DNA of 64,000 bases, from positions 992,001 through 1,056,000 of the forward strand of contig NZ_LZDB01000002.1 of assembly GCF_001676655.1 (NCBI RefSeq). Direction: 5' to 3'. Shown in pieces: positions 10,292 to 19,631 of this stretch (positions within the stretch are counted from its first letter, which is position 1; each line of letters opens with the position of its first letter). Under the pieces are notes generated by a model. That model was not told the origin of the DNA. It saw nothing but the letters and a program-made list of their open reading frames with translations, and did no database searches. The translations under genes and the position numbers were made by a program. The stretch comes from Perlucidibaca aquatica (GTDB taxonomy: Bacteria > Pseudomonadota > Gammaproteobacteria > Pseudomonadales > Moraxellaceae).

Positions 10292-12778
10292 TCAAACTAT
10301 CGGGGTAACTGGCGCGTTTGCAGGTGCAGAAACTGCTACAGAAACAGCCGCTGCCGCAGGCTTTTCGTCCTCGTCATCATCGTCCTTTTCGGCGTCATGC
10401 CAGACCGCAAAGCGTTCCGCCACAGCGGCGAAGACCGAACCTTCCGGATAATTCCCTTCACCATCCATCACACCCGCTGTTTTACCCAGTAGAAGCTCAA
10501 TAGCCTCCTCTACCCGGCTGATGGCGTAAATTCGGAACTGACCGGCTTTAATGGCCGCCAGCACATCTTCACGCAACATCAGGTGGCGAATGTTCTGTAC
10601 CGGAATAATGACCGCTTGATCGCCCGTTAGGCCTTTCAATTGGCAGGCCGCAAAAAAGCCTTCAATCTTCTCGTTAACGCCGCCAATGGGCTGAACTTCG
10701 CCAAATTGGTTAACCGATCCGGTAATGCCGAACTGCTGTTTCACTGGCAATTTACCGATGGCCGAGAGCAGGCCGCAGAGCTCGCCCAGCGAAGCGCTGT
10801 CGCCATCCACACCGGAATAGGATTGCTCAAAGGCAATATTGGCAGCGAAACGCAGGGGATGCTCCGCACCAAAACGCGCCTTCAAGTAGCTGGTGAGAAT
10901 GAGCACGCCCTTGGAGTGAATTGCGCCACCGAGCTCTACGTCGCGCTCAATATCAATGATCTCGCCATTGCCATAATGCGCGGTGACGGAGATGCGCGAG
11001 GGCAAGCCAAAGCTGGCATCGCCATAGCTCACCACCGTCAGGCCGTTAACCTGACCAATGACTTGACCCGAACAGGTAAAGAGCTGATTGCCCTTCCCGA
11101 TATCCTCTAAGTACAGGCGACGGATGCGATCGTGACGACGCTCACGTCCCTGCAAGGCCTGCGCAATATGGCCGCTGGCAATAAACTCCGCCTGCTCTTG
11201 CTCTGCCCAATAATTCGACTCGCGCAATAAATCCGCGACGCCTCGTGCATGCAAAGAAAGCAAATCCTGATCATCAGCCGCACGTGCACTTTCCTCGATC
11301 AGGCGAGCGACGCCACTGCGATCCAGCGCACGCAGACCTTCACGATTGGCCACATCGCCCAGAAAGTGTGCATAGATCAGCTCATTTTCTGGGTTACGGG
11401 GCATGTCCGACTCGAAATCGGCGCGCATCTTGAACACGGTTTCCAGCTCAGGATCGAACTCTTGCAGCAGATAAAACGTTTCGCGATCGCCCAGCAAAAT
11501 CAGCTTCAAATGCAGCGGAATGGCGTCGGGCTCTAGTGACACCGTGCCCGTTAAGGTCAACATTTGCTCTAGCGAAGACAGTTTCAACGATTTTGCCCGC
11601 AAGGCGCGCTTCAAGCTCTGCCACGCATAGGGATGCTCTAGCACCTGCTCGGCCTCGATTAACAAAAAGCCGCCATTGGCACGATGCAGTGCGCCCGGAC
11701 GAATCAGCGTGAAATCGGTCGCCACGGTGCCCATATAGGTCACCTGCTCAACATGCCCGAGCAAGTTGTAGTGGGTCGGCAAGTCTTCGAAAATGACCGG
11801 AGCACCCTGCCTCGGATCGCGACAAATCAGGGCATTAACCTGATAGCGAACCGGCGGTAACTGCTCGCCAACCTGACCCACAGAGACGGTGGCATCTTGG
11901 TTGTCGCCGGCATTCAGTACCAGCTCAAGGTGATCGAGCAAATCACTGCGATAGGCTTTTAAGTAGCGCACCAAACTGGCGTGCGGGGCGTATTTTTCCA
12001 GCAATTTCGCCATCAGCGGATCAATCACCGCCAGCGCGACTTCCTCATTGAGTTTGTCGACCTGGTCGCGATTACGATCCTCAATTTGATCGAGCTTTCG
12101 AGCGACCTTGCGCAGACGGTTTTCCATGTCGACCATGGCCGCCTTGGCTTTTTCCTGCTGCTGCGCCGGCAACTTGTTGAAAGCCTCGACGCTAAGCACC
12201 TCACCGCCCTCAGACATGGGTGAGAAACCGTAGCCGCCAGGTGTGCGCAGCACCAGCTTGACGCCCTGCTTCTCGCCAATAACGGCCAGCTGCGACAAGG
12301 CATCCTGCTGGACGCGGCTGAGCTCTCCCTTCAGGCTCTCGCGGCGATCCTGATAGCGGTCACTCTCGAAAGCACTGAGGATGCGATCTGACAGTTTGCG
12401 CCAGAGCTTGTGCACATCTTGTTTGAACACCGCGCCAACGCCGGCCGGCAACTCAATGGCCTGCGGGTAGCGTGGGTCCATGAAATTATTGACGTAGATC
12501 CAATCGGACGGCGCGTGTCGCGCTTTTGCCACGGATTCTAAATAACGGCGTATCATGGTGCGCTTGCCTAAGCCGTTATTGCCAATGGCAAACAAATTAT
12601 AGCCGTCGTGCGGCATGGCTACGGCCATCTCAACCGATTCGCGCGCGCGTTCCTGGCCCAAAAAGTCGGTCATGGGCTTGAGGCGGCGGGTATGCCGAAA
12701 CGGTAAGTTTTTTAACGACGTGGCGCGGTAGAGCTGGTGATGAGCGAGAGGCTTTAACAAAGGATAAGTCTCCGGCAA
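10292..12778 (-). CDS. LonB-type ATP-dependent protease (S16 family, AAA_32)
   Basis: The 828-residue protein has an N-terminal AAA+ region, a P-loop GNNGLGKRT near residue 70 with Arg where Ser/Thr is usual, long helical inserts and a C-terminal Lon protease domain. The catalytic dyad is Ser661 in GVDGDSAS and Lys704 in GGVNEKIEG. It lacks the Lon substrate-binding N-domain, so it is the LonB/YcbZ-like class rather than Lon itself. The last 40 residues are an acidic DDDDEDEKP stretch and an Ala/Val-rich tail. No transmembrane segment is obvious. It is probably transcribed alone. Confidence 0.9.
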   Translation of the reverse strand: MPETYPLLKPLAHHQLYRATSLKNLPFRHTRRLKPMTDFLGQERARESVEMAVAMPHDGYNLFAIGNNGLGKRTMIRRYLESVAKARHAPSDWIYVNNFMDPRYPQAIELPAGVGAVFKQDVHKLWRKLSDRILSAFESDRYQDRRESLKGELSRVQQDALSQLAVIGEKQGVKLVLRTPGGYGFSPMSEGGEVLSVEAFNKLPAQQQEKAKAAMVDMENRLRKVARKLDQIEDRNRDQVDKLNEEVALAVIDPLMAKLLEKYAPHASLVRYLKAYRSDLLDHLELVLNAGDNQDATVSVGQVGEQLPPVRYQVNALICRDPRQGAPVIFEDLPTHYNLLGHVEQVTYMGTVATDFTLIRPGALHRANGGFLLIEAEQVLEHPYAWQSLKRALRAKSLKLSSLEQMLTLTGTVSLEPDAIPLHLKLILLGDRETFYLLQEFDPELETVFKMRADFESDMPRNPENELIYAHFLGDVANREGLRALDRSGVARLIEESARAADDQDLLSLHARGVADLLRESNYWAEQEQAEFIASGHIAQALQGRERRHDRIRRLYLEDIGKGNQLFTCSGQVIGQVNGLTVVSYGDASFGLPSRISVTAHYGNGEIIDIERDVELGGAIHSKGVLILTSYLKARFGAEHPLRFAANIAFEQSYSGVDGDSASLGELCGLLSAIGKLPVKQQFGITGSVNQFGEVQPIGGVNEKIEGFFAACQLKGLTGDQAVIIPVQNIRHLMLREDVLAAIKAGQFRIYAISRVEEAIELLLGKTAGVMDGEGNYPEGSVFAAVAERFAVWHDAEKDDDDEDEKPAAAAVSVAVSAPANAPVTPIV

Positions 12779-12819
12779 TAGCGTCCCTGAACTTCGGGAC
12801 GCGAATGCAGAGAGTGTAG

Positions 12820-13233
12820 CTAAGCCGCGGGGATCGCGTAAGTGCCCGTCGCCTGTGCCACAGGATCTGGGTCATCGCCCGCATGAATTAACACATCAAT
12901 CACTGCCGAGCGCTTGCCCAGACGCAAAAAGCGCGCGGTGGCGATGAGATCGGCATTGCGCGGCTTACGCAGAAAATTAATGTTTAGGTTTTGCGTTACA
13001 GCCAGACCTATGGGGCCCAGACTCGCCAAAATCAGGGCATACATGGCGGTATCAGCGAGCGTCATCATGGTCGGACCCGAAATACTGCCGCCTGCACGAA
13101 GACTGTCAGCGCTGTAGGGCAGGCGCACACGAATCTCACCTTCAATGACCGTTTCCACTCGATAACCCGAGAGCTTGTACATAGGAATGGTGCTATCAAT
13201 AAAATCATTCACTGCAACCGCGGTCATTTTCAT
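12820..13233 (-). CDS. Hotdog-fold thioesterase, PaaI family
   Basis: A 137-residue single-domain hotdog protein. GGSISGPTMMTLADTAMYA fits the helix of PaaI-type acyl-CoA thioesterases, with the usual acidic residue in LADTA, followed by the strand-rich half containing NINFLRKPR. Substrates are typically aryl- or acyl-CoA; the specific one cannot be read. It lies divergent from proS and upstream of the LonB-type gene on the same strand, with about 40 nt between, so they might share a transcript. Confidence 0.85.
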   Translation of the reverse strand: MKMTAVAVNDFIDSTIPMYKLSGYRVETVIEGEIRVRLPYSADSLRAGGSISGPTMMTLADTAMYALILASLGPIGLAVTQNLNINFLRKPRNADLIATARFLRLGKRSAVIDVLIHAGDDPDPVAQATGTYAIPAA

Positions 13234-13371
13234 TGTTTAAGCCTAATTCAGTCGTGGTTAAACCCATCTCGCGGCAACAGTGTAGCGACTACGCACAGTC
13301 ACTTATAGCCAGCATGACGATCGCTCCTTACAATGCGTGCCTTGCCAATATCAGCTCATTTGGAACCCACC

Positions 13372-15135
13372 ATGCGCGCCAGTCGCTTTTTGCTTGCCAC
13401 TCTTCGTGAAACCCCTGCCGATGCCGAAGTCATTTCGCATCAGCTCATGCTGCGCGCCGGCATGATTCGAAAGGTCGCCACCGGCCTCTACAACTGGCTG
13501 CCGCTGGGCAATCGCGTATTGAAAAAGGTCGAGCGCATTATTCGCGAAGAAATGGATCGCGCAGGGGCGCTGGAAGTGCTGATGCCAGTGACGCAACCGG
13601 CAGAGCTGTGGGAAGAGTCCGGCCGCTATGTGCAATACGGCCCAGAGCTGCTGCGCTTCAAGGATCGTCACGACCGCGCTTTTGTGCTTGGCCCCACCCA
13701 CGAAGAAGTGATTACCGATTTGGCGCGTCAGGAATTGCAGAGCTACAAGCAATTGCCGGTGAATTTCTACCAAGTACAAACTAAGTTCCGCGATGAAATT
13801 CGCCCCCGTTTCGGCGTCATGCGCTCACGCGAATTCATCATGAAGGACGCCTACTCCTTCCACACCGACCAAGCCTCGCTGCAGCAGACCTACGATGTCA
13901 TGTATGACACCTACTGCCGCATTTTTACCCGCCTCGGCCTCGACTTCCGCCCCGTGCAAGCCGACACCGGTTCCATTGGTGGCGATGGCTCACATGAATT
14001 CCATGTGCTGGCTTCCAGCGGTGAAGACGATATCGCCTTCTCCAATGCCTCCGACTTTGCCGCCAACATCGAAATGGCCGAAGCCCTAGCACCGAGCACG
14101 CCACGCGCTGCGGCAACGCAAGCCATGACGCAAGTCACCACACCGACGCAGACCGCCTGCGCCGATGTGGCTGCCCTGCTCGGCGTGCCGGTCACGCAGA
14201 CCGTCAAGGCTATCGCCGTGGTCGCGCCGGTTCCTGTCGATGCCGCCACGCTGAAAGCCAACCCCAAGACAGAGCCGGGTCAGCGCTTCTTCCTACTGCT
14301 GCTGCGCGGCGATCACGACATGAACGAGATCAAGGCCGGCAAGCTCGCCGGTCTCAAAGATTTCCGTCTCGCCAGCGAAGCTGAAATCGTGGCCGCCCTG
14401 GGCTGCGTGCCCGGCTTTATTGGCCCGGTAAACGTGTCTGCCGATGTCACTGTGATTGCCGATCGCAGCGTCGCCGTCATGAGCGATTTCGTCTGCGGCG
14501 CGAACCAAGCCGGCTTACACCTCAGCGGCGTCAACTTTGGTCGCGATCTGCCAGAGCCCGCTCTGGTTGCGGACATCCGTAATGTCGTGGAAGGCGATGC
14601 TTCGCCCTGCGGTCAGGGCACGCTGGTCATTAAACGCGGCATCGAAGTGGGCCACATCTTCCAGCTCGGCCAGAAATACTCGCAGGCATTGAATTGCAAA
14701 GTGCTGGGCGAAGACGGCAAGCCGCTGGTGGTGACCATGGGCTGCTACGGCATTGGCGTGACTCGCGTGGTGGCATCGGCTATCGAGCAAAATCACGACG
14801 AGCGCGGCATCATCTGGCCAGACGCTATTGCGCCCTTCCAGATCGCGCTGGTGGCGATGAACTATGCCAAGTCCATCCGCATTCAAGACGAAAGTAGCAA
14901 GCTCTACGAGCAGCTCACTGCCGCCGGTTTTGAGGTCTTCTTCGACGACCGCAACGAGCGCCCCGGCGTGAAGTTCTCTGACGCCGAGCTGATTGGCATT
15001 CCGCATCGCCTGGTGGTTGGTGAGAAAGGTCTGGATGCCGGCACCTTGGAATACAAGGGACGCCGCGATGCAGAGTCCACGGATGTCGCTATCAGTGACC
15101 TGCTGAACTTCCTCGGTGAGCGGATTCAACGCTAA
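13372..15135 (+). CDS. proS: Prolyl-tRNA synthetase
   Basis: The 587-residue class II synthetase is the bacterial type with an inserted editing domain. Motif 1 region includes [15 protein letters not shown], motif 2 is [17 protein letters not shown], and motif 3 is [15 protein letters not shown], followed by the anticodon-binding domain ([16 protein letters not shown]). The insertion domain between about residues 225 and 390 should hydrolyse mis-charged Ala-tRNA-Pro. The start at 13372 gives [11 protein letters not shown] as in homologues; the upstream in-frame start adds 13 unrelated residues. Confidence 0.98.
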   Translation: MRASRFLLATLRETPADAEVISHQLMLRAGMIRKVATGLYNWLPLGNRVLKKVERIIREEMDRAGALEVLMPVTQPAELWEESGRYVQYGPELLRFKDRHDRAFVLGPTHEEVITDLARQELQSYKQLPVNFYQVQTKFRDEIRPRFGVMRSREFIMKDAYSFHTDQASLQQTYDVMYDTYCRIFTRLGLDFRPVQADTGSIGGDGSHEFHVLASSGEDDIAFSNASDFAANIEMAEALAPSTPRAAATQAMTQVTTPTQTACADVAALLGVPVTQTVKAIAVVAPVPVDAATLKANPKTEPGQRFFLLLLRGDHDMNEIKAGKLAGLKDFRLASEAEIVAALGCVPGFIGPVNVSADVTVIADRSVAVMSDFVCGANQAGLHLSGVNFGRDLPEPALVADIRNVVEGDASPCGQGTLVIKRGIEVGHIFQLGQKYSQALNCKVLGEDGKPLVVTMGCYGIGVTRVVASAIEQNHDERGIIWPDAIAPFQIALVAMNYAKSIRIQDESSKLYEQLTAAGFEVFFDDRNERPGVKFSDAELIGIPHRLVVGEKGLDAGTLEYKGRRDAESTDVAISDLLNFLGERIQR

Positions 15136-15165
15136 GCGCTTTAGTCACACCGTTAGACCTGTGGT

Positions 15166-15201
15166 AGATTCCAGTTACATAAAAATAACAAACTGGAATC
15201 T
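15166..15201 (+). promoter_or_regulatory. Inverted repeat covering the ribosome-binding region of the lipoprotein hydrolase
   Basis: Perfect 11-bp arms AGATTCCAGTT (15166-15176) and AACTGGAATCT (15191-15201) around a 14-nt AT-rich loop. The right arm ends 3 nt before the ATG at 15205 and contains the only Shine-Dalgarno-like GGA. As RNA it could hide the start, as DNA it could be an operator. No T tract follows, so it is not a standard terminator for proS. Confidence 0.5.
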
Positions 15202-15204
15202 GCC

Positions 15205-16212
15205 ATGTTGCTTCGTGCCTTTGCCGTCACTGCCCTCGCCGGTTGTTTAAGCGCTTGCCCCGGTGGCAGCGACAACAATCCCGGCGGCGTTCAATTGCAG
15301 CCCACTGCACGCAGCACGGATGGCGAAACGGTCATGGCCACCATGGCCTTTGTGCCAGACTCAAACCCAACCAAACTGGTTGTGTTCTGCCATGGTTATG
15401 GCCACACGGTCGAAGATGCCTGGCTGGTGCACATGCAGCGCACGGCCAGCCCGGATATTGCAGTGGTTTCCACCAACTATCGCGACAACTTTGGCTTCCC
15501 CTCGCTACGTGGCGCCGAAGACACCATCATTGCCACGCGCAATGCCCTGAAACGCTTTCCATCGGTCAAAACCGTCTACGCCCTGGGCGTTAGTCTTGGC
15601 GGCAATGTCTGCGGCAATGCCATCACCGAATCCGCCAAACAATCACCCGAGGGTAAAAGTCTGTATGACTATTGGGTGGATGTTGAAGGCTTGAGCAACC
15701 TGACCGAAAGCTGGATTGAGGGTAAGGCCGCCCTGCCCGCTGCGGCCGAAGGTATGGAGCGTGATGCAGGAGGCACACCGGCAGATAAAACTGAAGAATA
15801 TGTCCGCCGCTCACCCGCCCTGAATGCCCTCACCATGAAGTCAGGCGGGCTGAAAGCCGTTGCCGTGATTCACGGTTTTAACGATGGCCTAGTGCCCTAT
15901 AACCAGGGCCGTGAAATGGCCACGGCCTTGCTCGCGGCCGGTATTCCCACGCAGTTCTTCAATGTCATTTTTGATGGCCCAGACCAAACCAGTGGCACCA
16001 CGCTCACCGGTGGGCTGGCTCTGCTGACCGGCGGTGATGCGCCGGATGTGAATGATGAATTGGGGCTCAACCTCACCGGCCACGGCTTTGAGGGCGACTA
16101 CGGCCACCCGGTCATCCGCGCCGGCTTTGATCAGCTCCAACTCATGCTCGATGGTAAATTTCCGACCACCCCTTACGGTGAGAGCGTGATCAACCCGACA
16201 CCACCGGGCTGA
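15205..16212 (+). CDS. Lipoprotein alpha/beta hydrolase
   Basis: The 335-residue protein has a lipoprotein signal peptide ending LSAC at Cys18. The mature part is an alpha/beta-hydrolase: FCHGYGH (oxyanion region), nucleophile elbow GVSLGG near residue 133, Asp in HGFNDGLVP and a late His in GDYGHPVIRAG. It is therefore probably a secreted or outer-membrane-anchored esterase or peptidase-like serine hydrolase of unknown substrate. The start at 15205 sits directly after an unusual inverted repeat. It stands alone between proS and a convergent AraC regulator. Confidence 0.82.
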   Translation: MLLRAFAVTALAGCLSACPGGSDNNPGGVQLQPTARSTDGETVMATMAFVPDSNPTKLVVFCHGYGHTVEDAWLVHMQRTASPDIAVVSTNYRDNFGFPSLRGAEDTIIATRNALKRFPSVKTVYALGVSLGGNVCGNAITESAKQSPEGKSLYDYWVDVEGLSNLTESWIEGKAALPAAAEGMERDAGGTPADKTEEYVRRSPALNALTMKSGGLKAVAVIHGFNDGLVPYNQGREMATALLAAGIPTQFFNVIFDGPDQTSGTTLTGGLALLTGGDAPDVNDELGLNLTGHGFEGDYGHPVIRAGFDQLQLMLDGKFPTTPYGESVINPTPPG

Positions 16213-16242
16213 GTCTCAGCGGCACAGGGCGACCGAGCCGGC

Positions 16243-17241
16243 TCAACGCTCGTGTTGTTGCAACCAGGCAGACGGCGGCATGCCGAACCAGCGGTGAAAC
16301 GCACGCCGGAATGCCGTCACATCCTGATAGCCCAGCGCTAGCGCGACCGACTCCACGGTATGCCGTGGCGACATCAAATGCGCAGCCGCCTGGCGTGACA
16401 GCTCGGCATCCAACAAGGCCTGATAATGGCTGCCCTCAGCCTTCAGATAGCGCATCAGCGTACGCGCCGACAGGCCGTGATGATCGGCCATACTGTCCAG
16501 ACTCCAGAGCTGCCCCGGATGCTGCTGCAAAAGCCGCGTGATGCGCAGGCTCCAGCCGCCCTCCTCGCGTTGGCTTTGTTCAAGCTGCTCACACTGACGC
16601 AAAGCTTGTTCATAGATAGCGCGGTCGTGAAAGGGGTTGGGCTGCGCTAATAGCTGCATAGGTACCAAAATCACAGTGTCTTCGGCGGCGAAGCTGTAGG
16701 GGCTATTAAAATAACCGGCATATGCCTCGGCATGCGCCGGTGCCGGGTAGCTGAAGCGGATCACCGCCTCACGCAAACGACGACCGATCACCAGCTCGAT
16801 GCCCCGCTGCACCGTCACCGCCATGGCCTCCAGGCAAAACAGCCCGACCTCATCCATGGGCAGCTGCAGCTCCAGACGAATGGCCATATCTTCGCCGCTA
16901 AAGGCGCGGCTGATCTGAACTCCGGGAATGCGCAGGGCGTGATAGCGCTCCAGTGCGGCCCAGGCATCCAGCAAGGTTTCCGATGCCGACAACAAGGCAC
17001 CCAGCGGGCCATGCGCCGCAACCGGCATGCGCGATGCCATGTCCAGCGCAAAGTCGGCGCGGCCAGACAGCGCAATGGCATTCCGTAGAATGCGCACCTG
17101 CTCAGACTGGCTAATCATGTAATCAAGTACACCCAAGTCCGCGGGTGTCAGCGCCGTGCCGGCGAGCAAGCGCTCCTGCCCGGCAAGATCCAGGCGCAGG
17201 GCGCGCGCCAGCAGGCGAACATAGGTAGCGGGGTACTTCAC
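16243..17241 (-). CDS. AraC-family transcriptional regulator
   Basis: The 332-residue regulator has an N-terminal ligand domain of the Arabinose_bd type found in OruR/ArgR-like AraC proteins. A C-terminal double helix-turn-helix follows (LDSMADHHGLSARTLMRYLK, then VESVALALGYQDVTAFRRAF). I prefer the GTG at 17241 (VKYPATYVRLL) because GGAG lies 8 nt upstream; the alternative at 17277 is a TTG with no ribosome site. It is divergent from the MaoC/thiolase pair, so it probably controls that pair in response to an acyl or aromatic ligand. Confidence 0.88.
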   Translation of the reverse strand: MKYPATYVRLLARALRLDLAGQERLLAGTALTPADLGVLDYMISQSEQVRILRNAIALSGRADFALDMASRMPVAAHGPLGALLSASETLLDAWAALERYHALRIPGVQISRAFSGEDMAIRLELQLPMDEVGLFCLEAMAVTVQRGIELVIGRRLREAVIRFSYPAPAHAEAYAGYFNSPYSFAAEDTVILVPMQLLAQPNPFHDRAIYEQALRQCEQLEQSQREEGGWSLRITRLLQQHPGQLWSLDSMADHHGLSARTLMRYLKAEGSHYQALLDAELSRQAAAHLMSPRHTVESVALALGYQDVTAFRRAFHRWFGMPPSAWLQQHER

Positions 17242-17405
17242 AGGTATGGCTCCAAAAGCAACGATTCCGCAGGGCAAAACAGCATCGCACCATAGCGCAG
17301 GGCTCTGTCACTTTCTACATGCCAGATGTCGTCATTCACGCTTTCCGGTCACGACGCAGAGGCGGCAAGATGCCATCACGCCACTAATCTGTCTGGAGCC
17401 CGGTC

Positions 17406-18299
17406 ATGACCACGAGTACCACCACGCGCATTCCCACGACATTGCTGCGCCAACAGCTGCCAAACATCACTGCCATGCTTAAGGGCGCCGTGATGTCGTA
17501 TCTGCCACTGGGCAATCGCCAGCGCGGCGAATGGCTGACTCAGCAGCGACCCGCGCCTACACCGGCCTTGCTGCAGGCTTACAGCCAATGGTCACGCGCC
17601 GATGCCACGCGCTATCCGACCAGCATTCCGCCACACCTCGCCAGCAGCCAGCTCGGCCTTGGCCTGATTGCGCGACTCACGGCGCAATCGCCCTACCCCA
17701 TGCTCAGCGTGCTTAACCAGGGCGTGCGCCTGCGCATCAACCAGGCCTTGCCGCAAGGTGAGGAGTTGACGCTGCGCGGCCGTCTTGTCGATGCCAGTGA
17801 TGATGGCTTTCGGGCGCGCGTACACAGCCATGTCGAAATCGGTACCGCCAGCCAGCCAAACGCCCTGGAAATTGACGCCTATGCGGCCGTAGTGCTGCGC
17901 AAGCGCCCTGCCAGTGTTGACGCAGAACGCACCGAGCCTGACTTTGAAACCGTCGGGCATTGGCAGGCCGGCGCTGACGAAGGCGTTAAGTTCTTTTTGC
18001 TCACCGGCGACTTCAACCCCATCCATACGCTGCCCGTGATGGCACGTCGCTCGCGTTTTGGCGGCTGCATCATGCATGGCTATGGGGCTTTCGCTCAGGT
18101 CTTCGAGGCCATTCAAAACAGCGGCCAAACCATTGCCGACATCGAGGTTCGCTTCATTAAACCGCTGCCGCTGCCAAGCCCGGCACTGATGATCCAGGTC
18201 GCCGCCACGGCGGATGCCGAGGGTCGCCATGCCCTGCGCCTGACCGATGTCACCGGCAATCTGTATCAGGTCGGCAGCTTTCTGCCGGCGGCACGGTGA
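17406..18299 (+). CDS. MaoC-like dehydratase (hotdog hydratase)
   Basis: A 297-residue double-hotdog protein. The C-terminal hotdog carries the hydratase 2 signature LTGDFNPIHT with Asp and His, and FGGCIMHGYGAF. The N-terminal half is a degenerate hotdog. Such enzymes hydrate 2-enoyl-CoA or dehydrate 3-hydroxyacyl-CoA. Its stop overlaps the region where the thiolase gene begins (GTG at 18296, ATG at 18305), so the two are a transcriptional unit. A short-chain dehydrogenase, which I recall as a common partner, is missing here. Confidence 0.87.
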   Translation: MTTSTTTRIPTTLLRQQLPNITAMLKGAVMSYLPLGNRQRGEWLTQQRPAPTPALLQAYSQWSRADATRYPTSIPPHLASSQLGLGLIARLTAQSPYPMLSVLNQGVRLRINQALPQGEELTLRGRLVDASDDGFRARVHSHVEIGTASQPNALEIDAYAAVVLRKRPASVDAERTEPDFETVGHWQAGADEGVKFFLLTGDFNPIHTLPVMARRSRFGGCIMHGYGAFAQVFEAIQNSGQTIADIEVRFIKPLPLPSPALMIQVAATADAEGRHALRLTDVTGNLYQVGSFLPAAR

Positions 18300-18304
18300 G
18301 CGCC

Positions 18305-19621
18305 ATGAAAACGACACTGACTGCCGTGCCCGAACATCGCCTCCCGGCCATCCTCGCCGGTGCACGCACGCCCTTTCTCGATAGCGCCGGCCTCTATGCC
18401 GAGCTGATGAGCTACGAACTCGGCGCACATGCCCTGCGCGGCCTGCTCGATCGCACCGGCGTTGATCCCGAGACCATCGAACTGGTCATCATGGGCACTG
18501 TGCTGCATGAAGTGGAAACCACCAATGTTGCCCGCGAAGCCATGCTCGCGGCCGGCATGCCCAGCCGCATCCCGGCCTATACCGTGGCTATGGCCGGCAT
18601 CTCGCCAAATGTTGGCGTGATGAATCTGTGCGATCAGATTGCGCTGGGCCGGCTTGATCTGGGCATCGCTGCCGGCACCGAGAATTTCTCGGATGTGCCC
18701 GTGCGACTATCACAGAATATTCGCCGCAGCCTGATGAAGCTGCGTCAGCGAAAAGATACCGGTGCTCGCCTGAAAGTGCTGGGCGGCCTGCGGCCTAGCG
18801 ACCTCAGACTCGATATTCCGACCGGCAGCGACTACACCACCGGCATGACCATGGGTGTCGCCTGCGAGGCCATGGTGCGAAAATTCGGCCTCGAGCGCGC
18901 CGAGTGCGACCGCTATACCGCGCGCAGCCATGCCGGTGCGATTGCCGCCACGAAAAGCGGCCATTACGACGCCCAAATCGTGCCGGTCACGATTGATGCC
19001 CAACAGGTCGCCAGCAGCGACAACACACCTCGTGCCGATGCCAGCGAAGCCAAGCTGGCTTTGCTGCCACCGGTGTTTGACCGCCAGCACGGCATCATCA
19101 CTGCTGGTAATGCCTCGCGTTTCACCGACGGTGCTGCGGCCCTGCTGCTGGGCAGCCTCGGCCATGCCCGCGCGCAAGGCTTGAAGCCGCTGGCCGTGGT
19201 GCGCGACTACCTGCTCACCGGCGTCGACAGCCTGGAAGAAGAGATGTTGCTAGGGCCGGCCATGTCCATCCCGCGCCTGCTGGCACGCAACGGACTGAAC
19301 TTTGAAGACATTGATGTCTGGGAAATCCACGAGGCCTTTGCCGCGCAGGTGCTGATCAACCGCGCCTGCATGGCCGACGCCAGCTTTGTTCATGGCCGGC
19401 TCGGGCGCGATTGCCCGGTCGGCGAAATCCCTATGGAGCAACTGAATCCCTGGGGGGGTTCGCTGTCATTGGGCAATCCGTTTGCGGCCACCGGCGGGCG
19501 CCTGTTCATGACTGCCGGCCAGCGCTTACAAGCAAGCGGCAAGCGCTACGCCGTGATCTCGACCTGTGCCGGCGGCGGCCTGGGTGCTGCTATTTTGCTA
19601 GAGCACCCGGACGCGCTTTGA
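18305..19621 (+). CDS. Thiolase-family protein (FadI-like) lacking nucleophilic Cys and GHP His
   Basis: The 438-residue protein has a full thiolase fold: HEAFAAQVL with His342 and STCAGGGLGAA with Cys421 are intact. The nucleophile position, normally Cys in a motif such as QQACGTGLEA, reads VAMAGISPNVG with Gly98. The usual GHPFAATG reads GNPFAATG, so Asn391 replaces His. A normal Claisen thiolase reaction should be impossible without the nucleophile. It is co-transcribed with the MaoC gene. It may be a non-canonical acyl-CoA enzyme, a binding or scaffold subunit, or a decayed gene, although the reading frame is fully open. Start ATG 18305 is preferred to GTG 18296. Confidence 0.85.
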   Translation: MKTTLTAVPEHRLPAILAGARTPFLDSAGLYAELMSYELGAHALRGLLDRTGVDPETIELVIMGTVLHEVETTNVAREAMLAAGMPSRIPAYTVAMAGISPNVGVMNLCDQIALGRLDLGIAAGTENFSDVPVRLSQNIRRSLMKLRQRKDTGARLKVLGGLRPSDLRLDIPTGSDYTTGMTMGVACEAMVRKFGLERAECDRYTARSHAGAIAATKSGHYDAQIVPVTIDAQQVASSDNTPRADASEAKLALLPPVFDRQHGIITAGNASRFTDGAAALLLGSLGHARAQGLKPLAVVRDYLLTGVDSLEEEMLLGPAMSIPRLLARNGLNFEDIDVWEIHEAFAAQVLINRACMADASFVHGRLGRDCPVGEIPMEQLNPWGGSLSLGNPFAATGGRLFMTAGQRLQASGKRYAVISTCAGGGLGAAILLEHPDAL

Positions 19622-19631
19622 GCGTCCGTGA

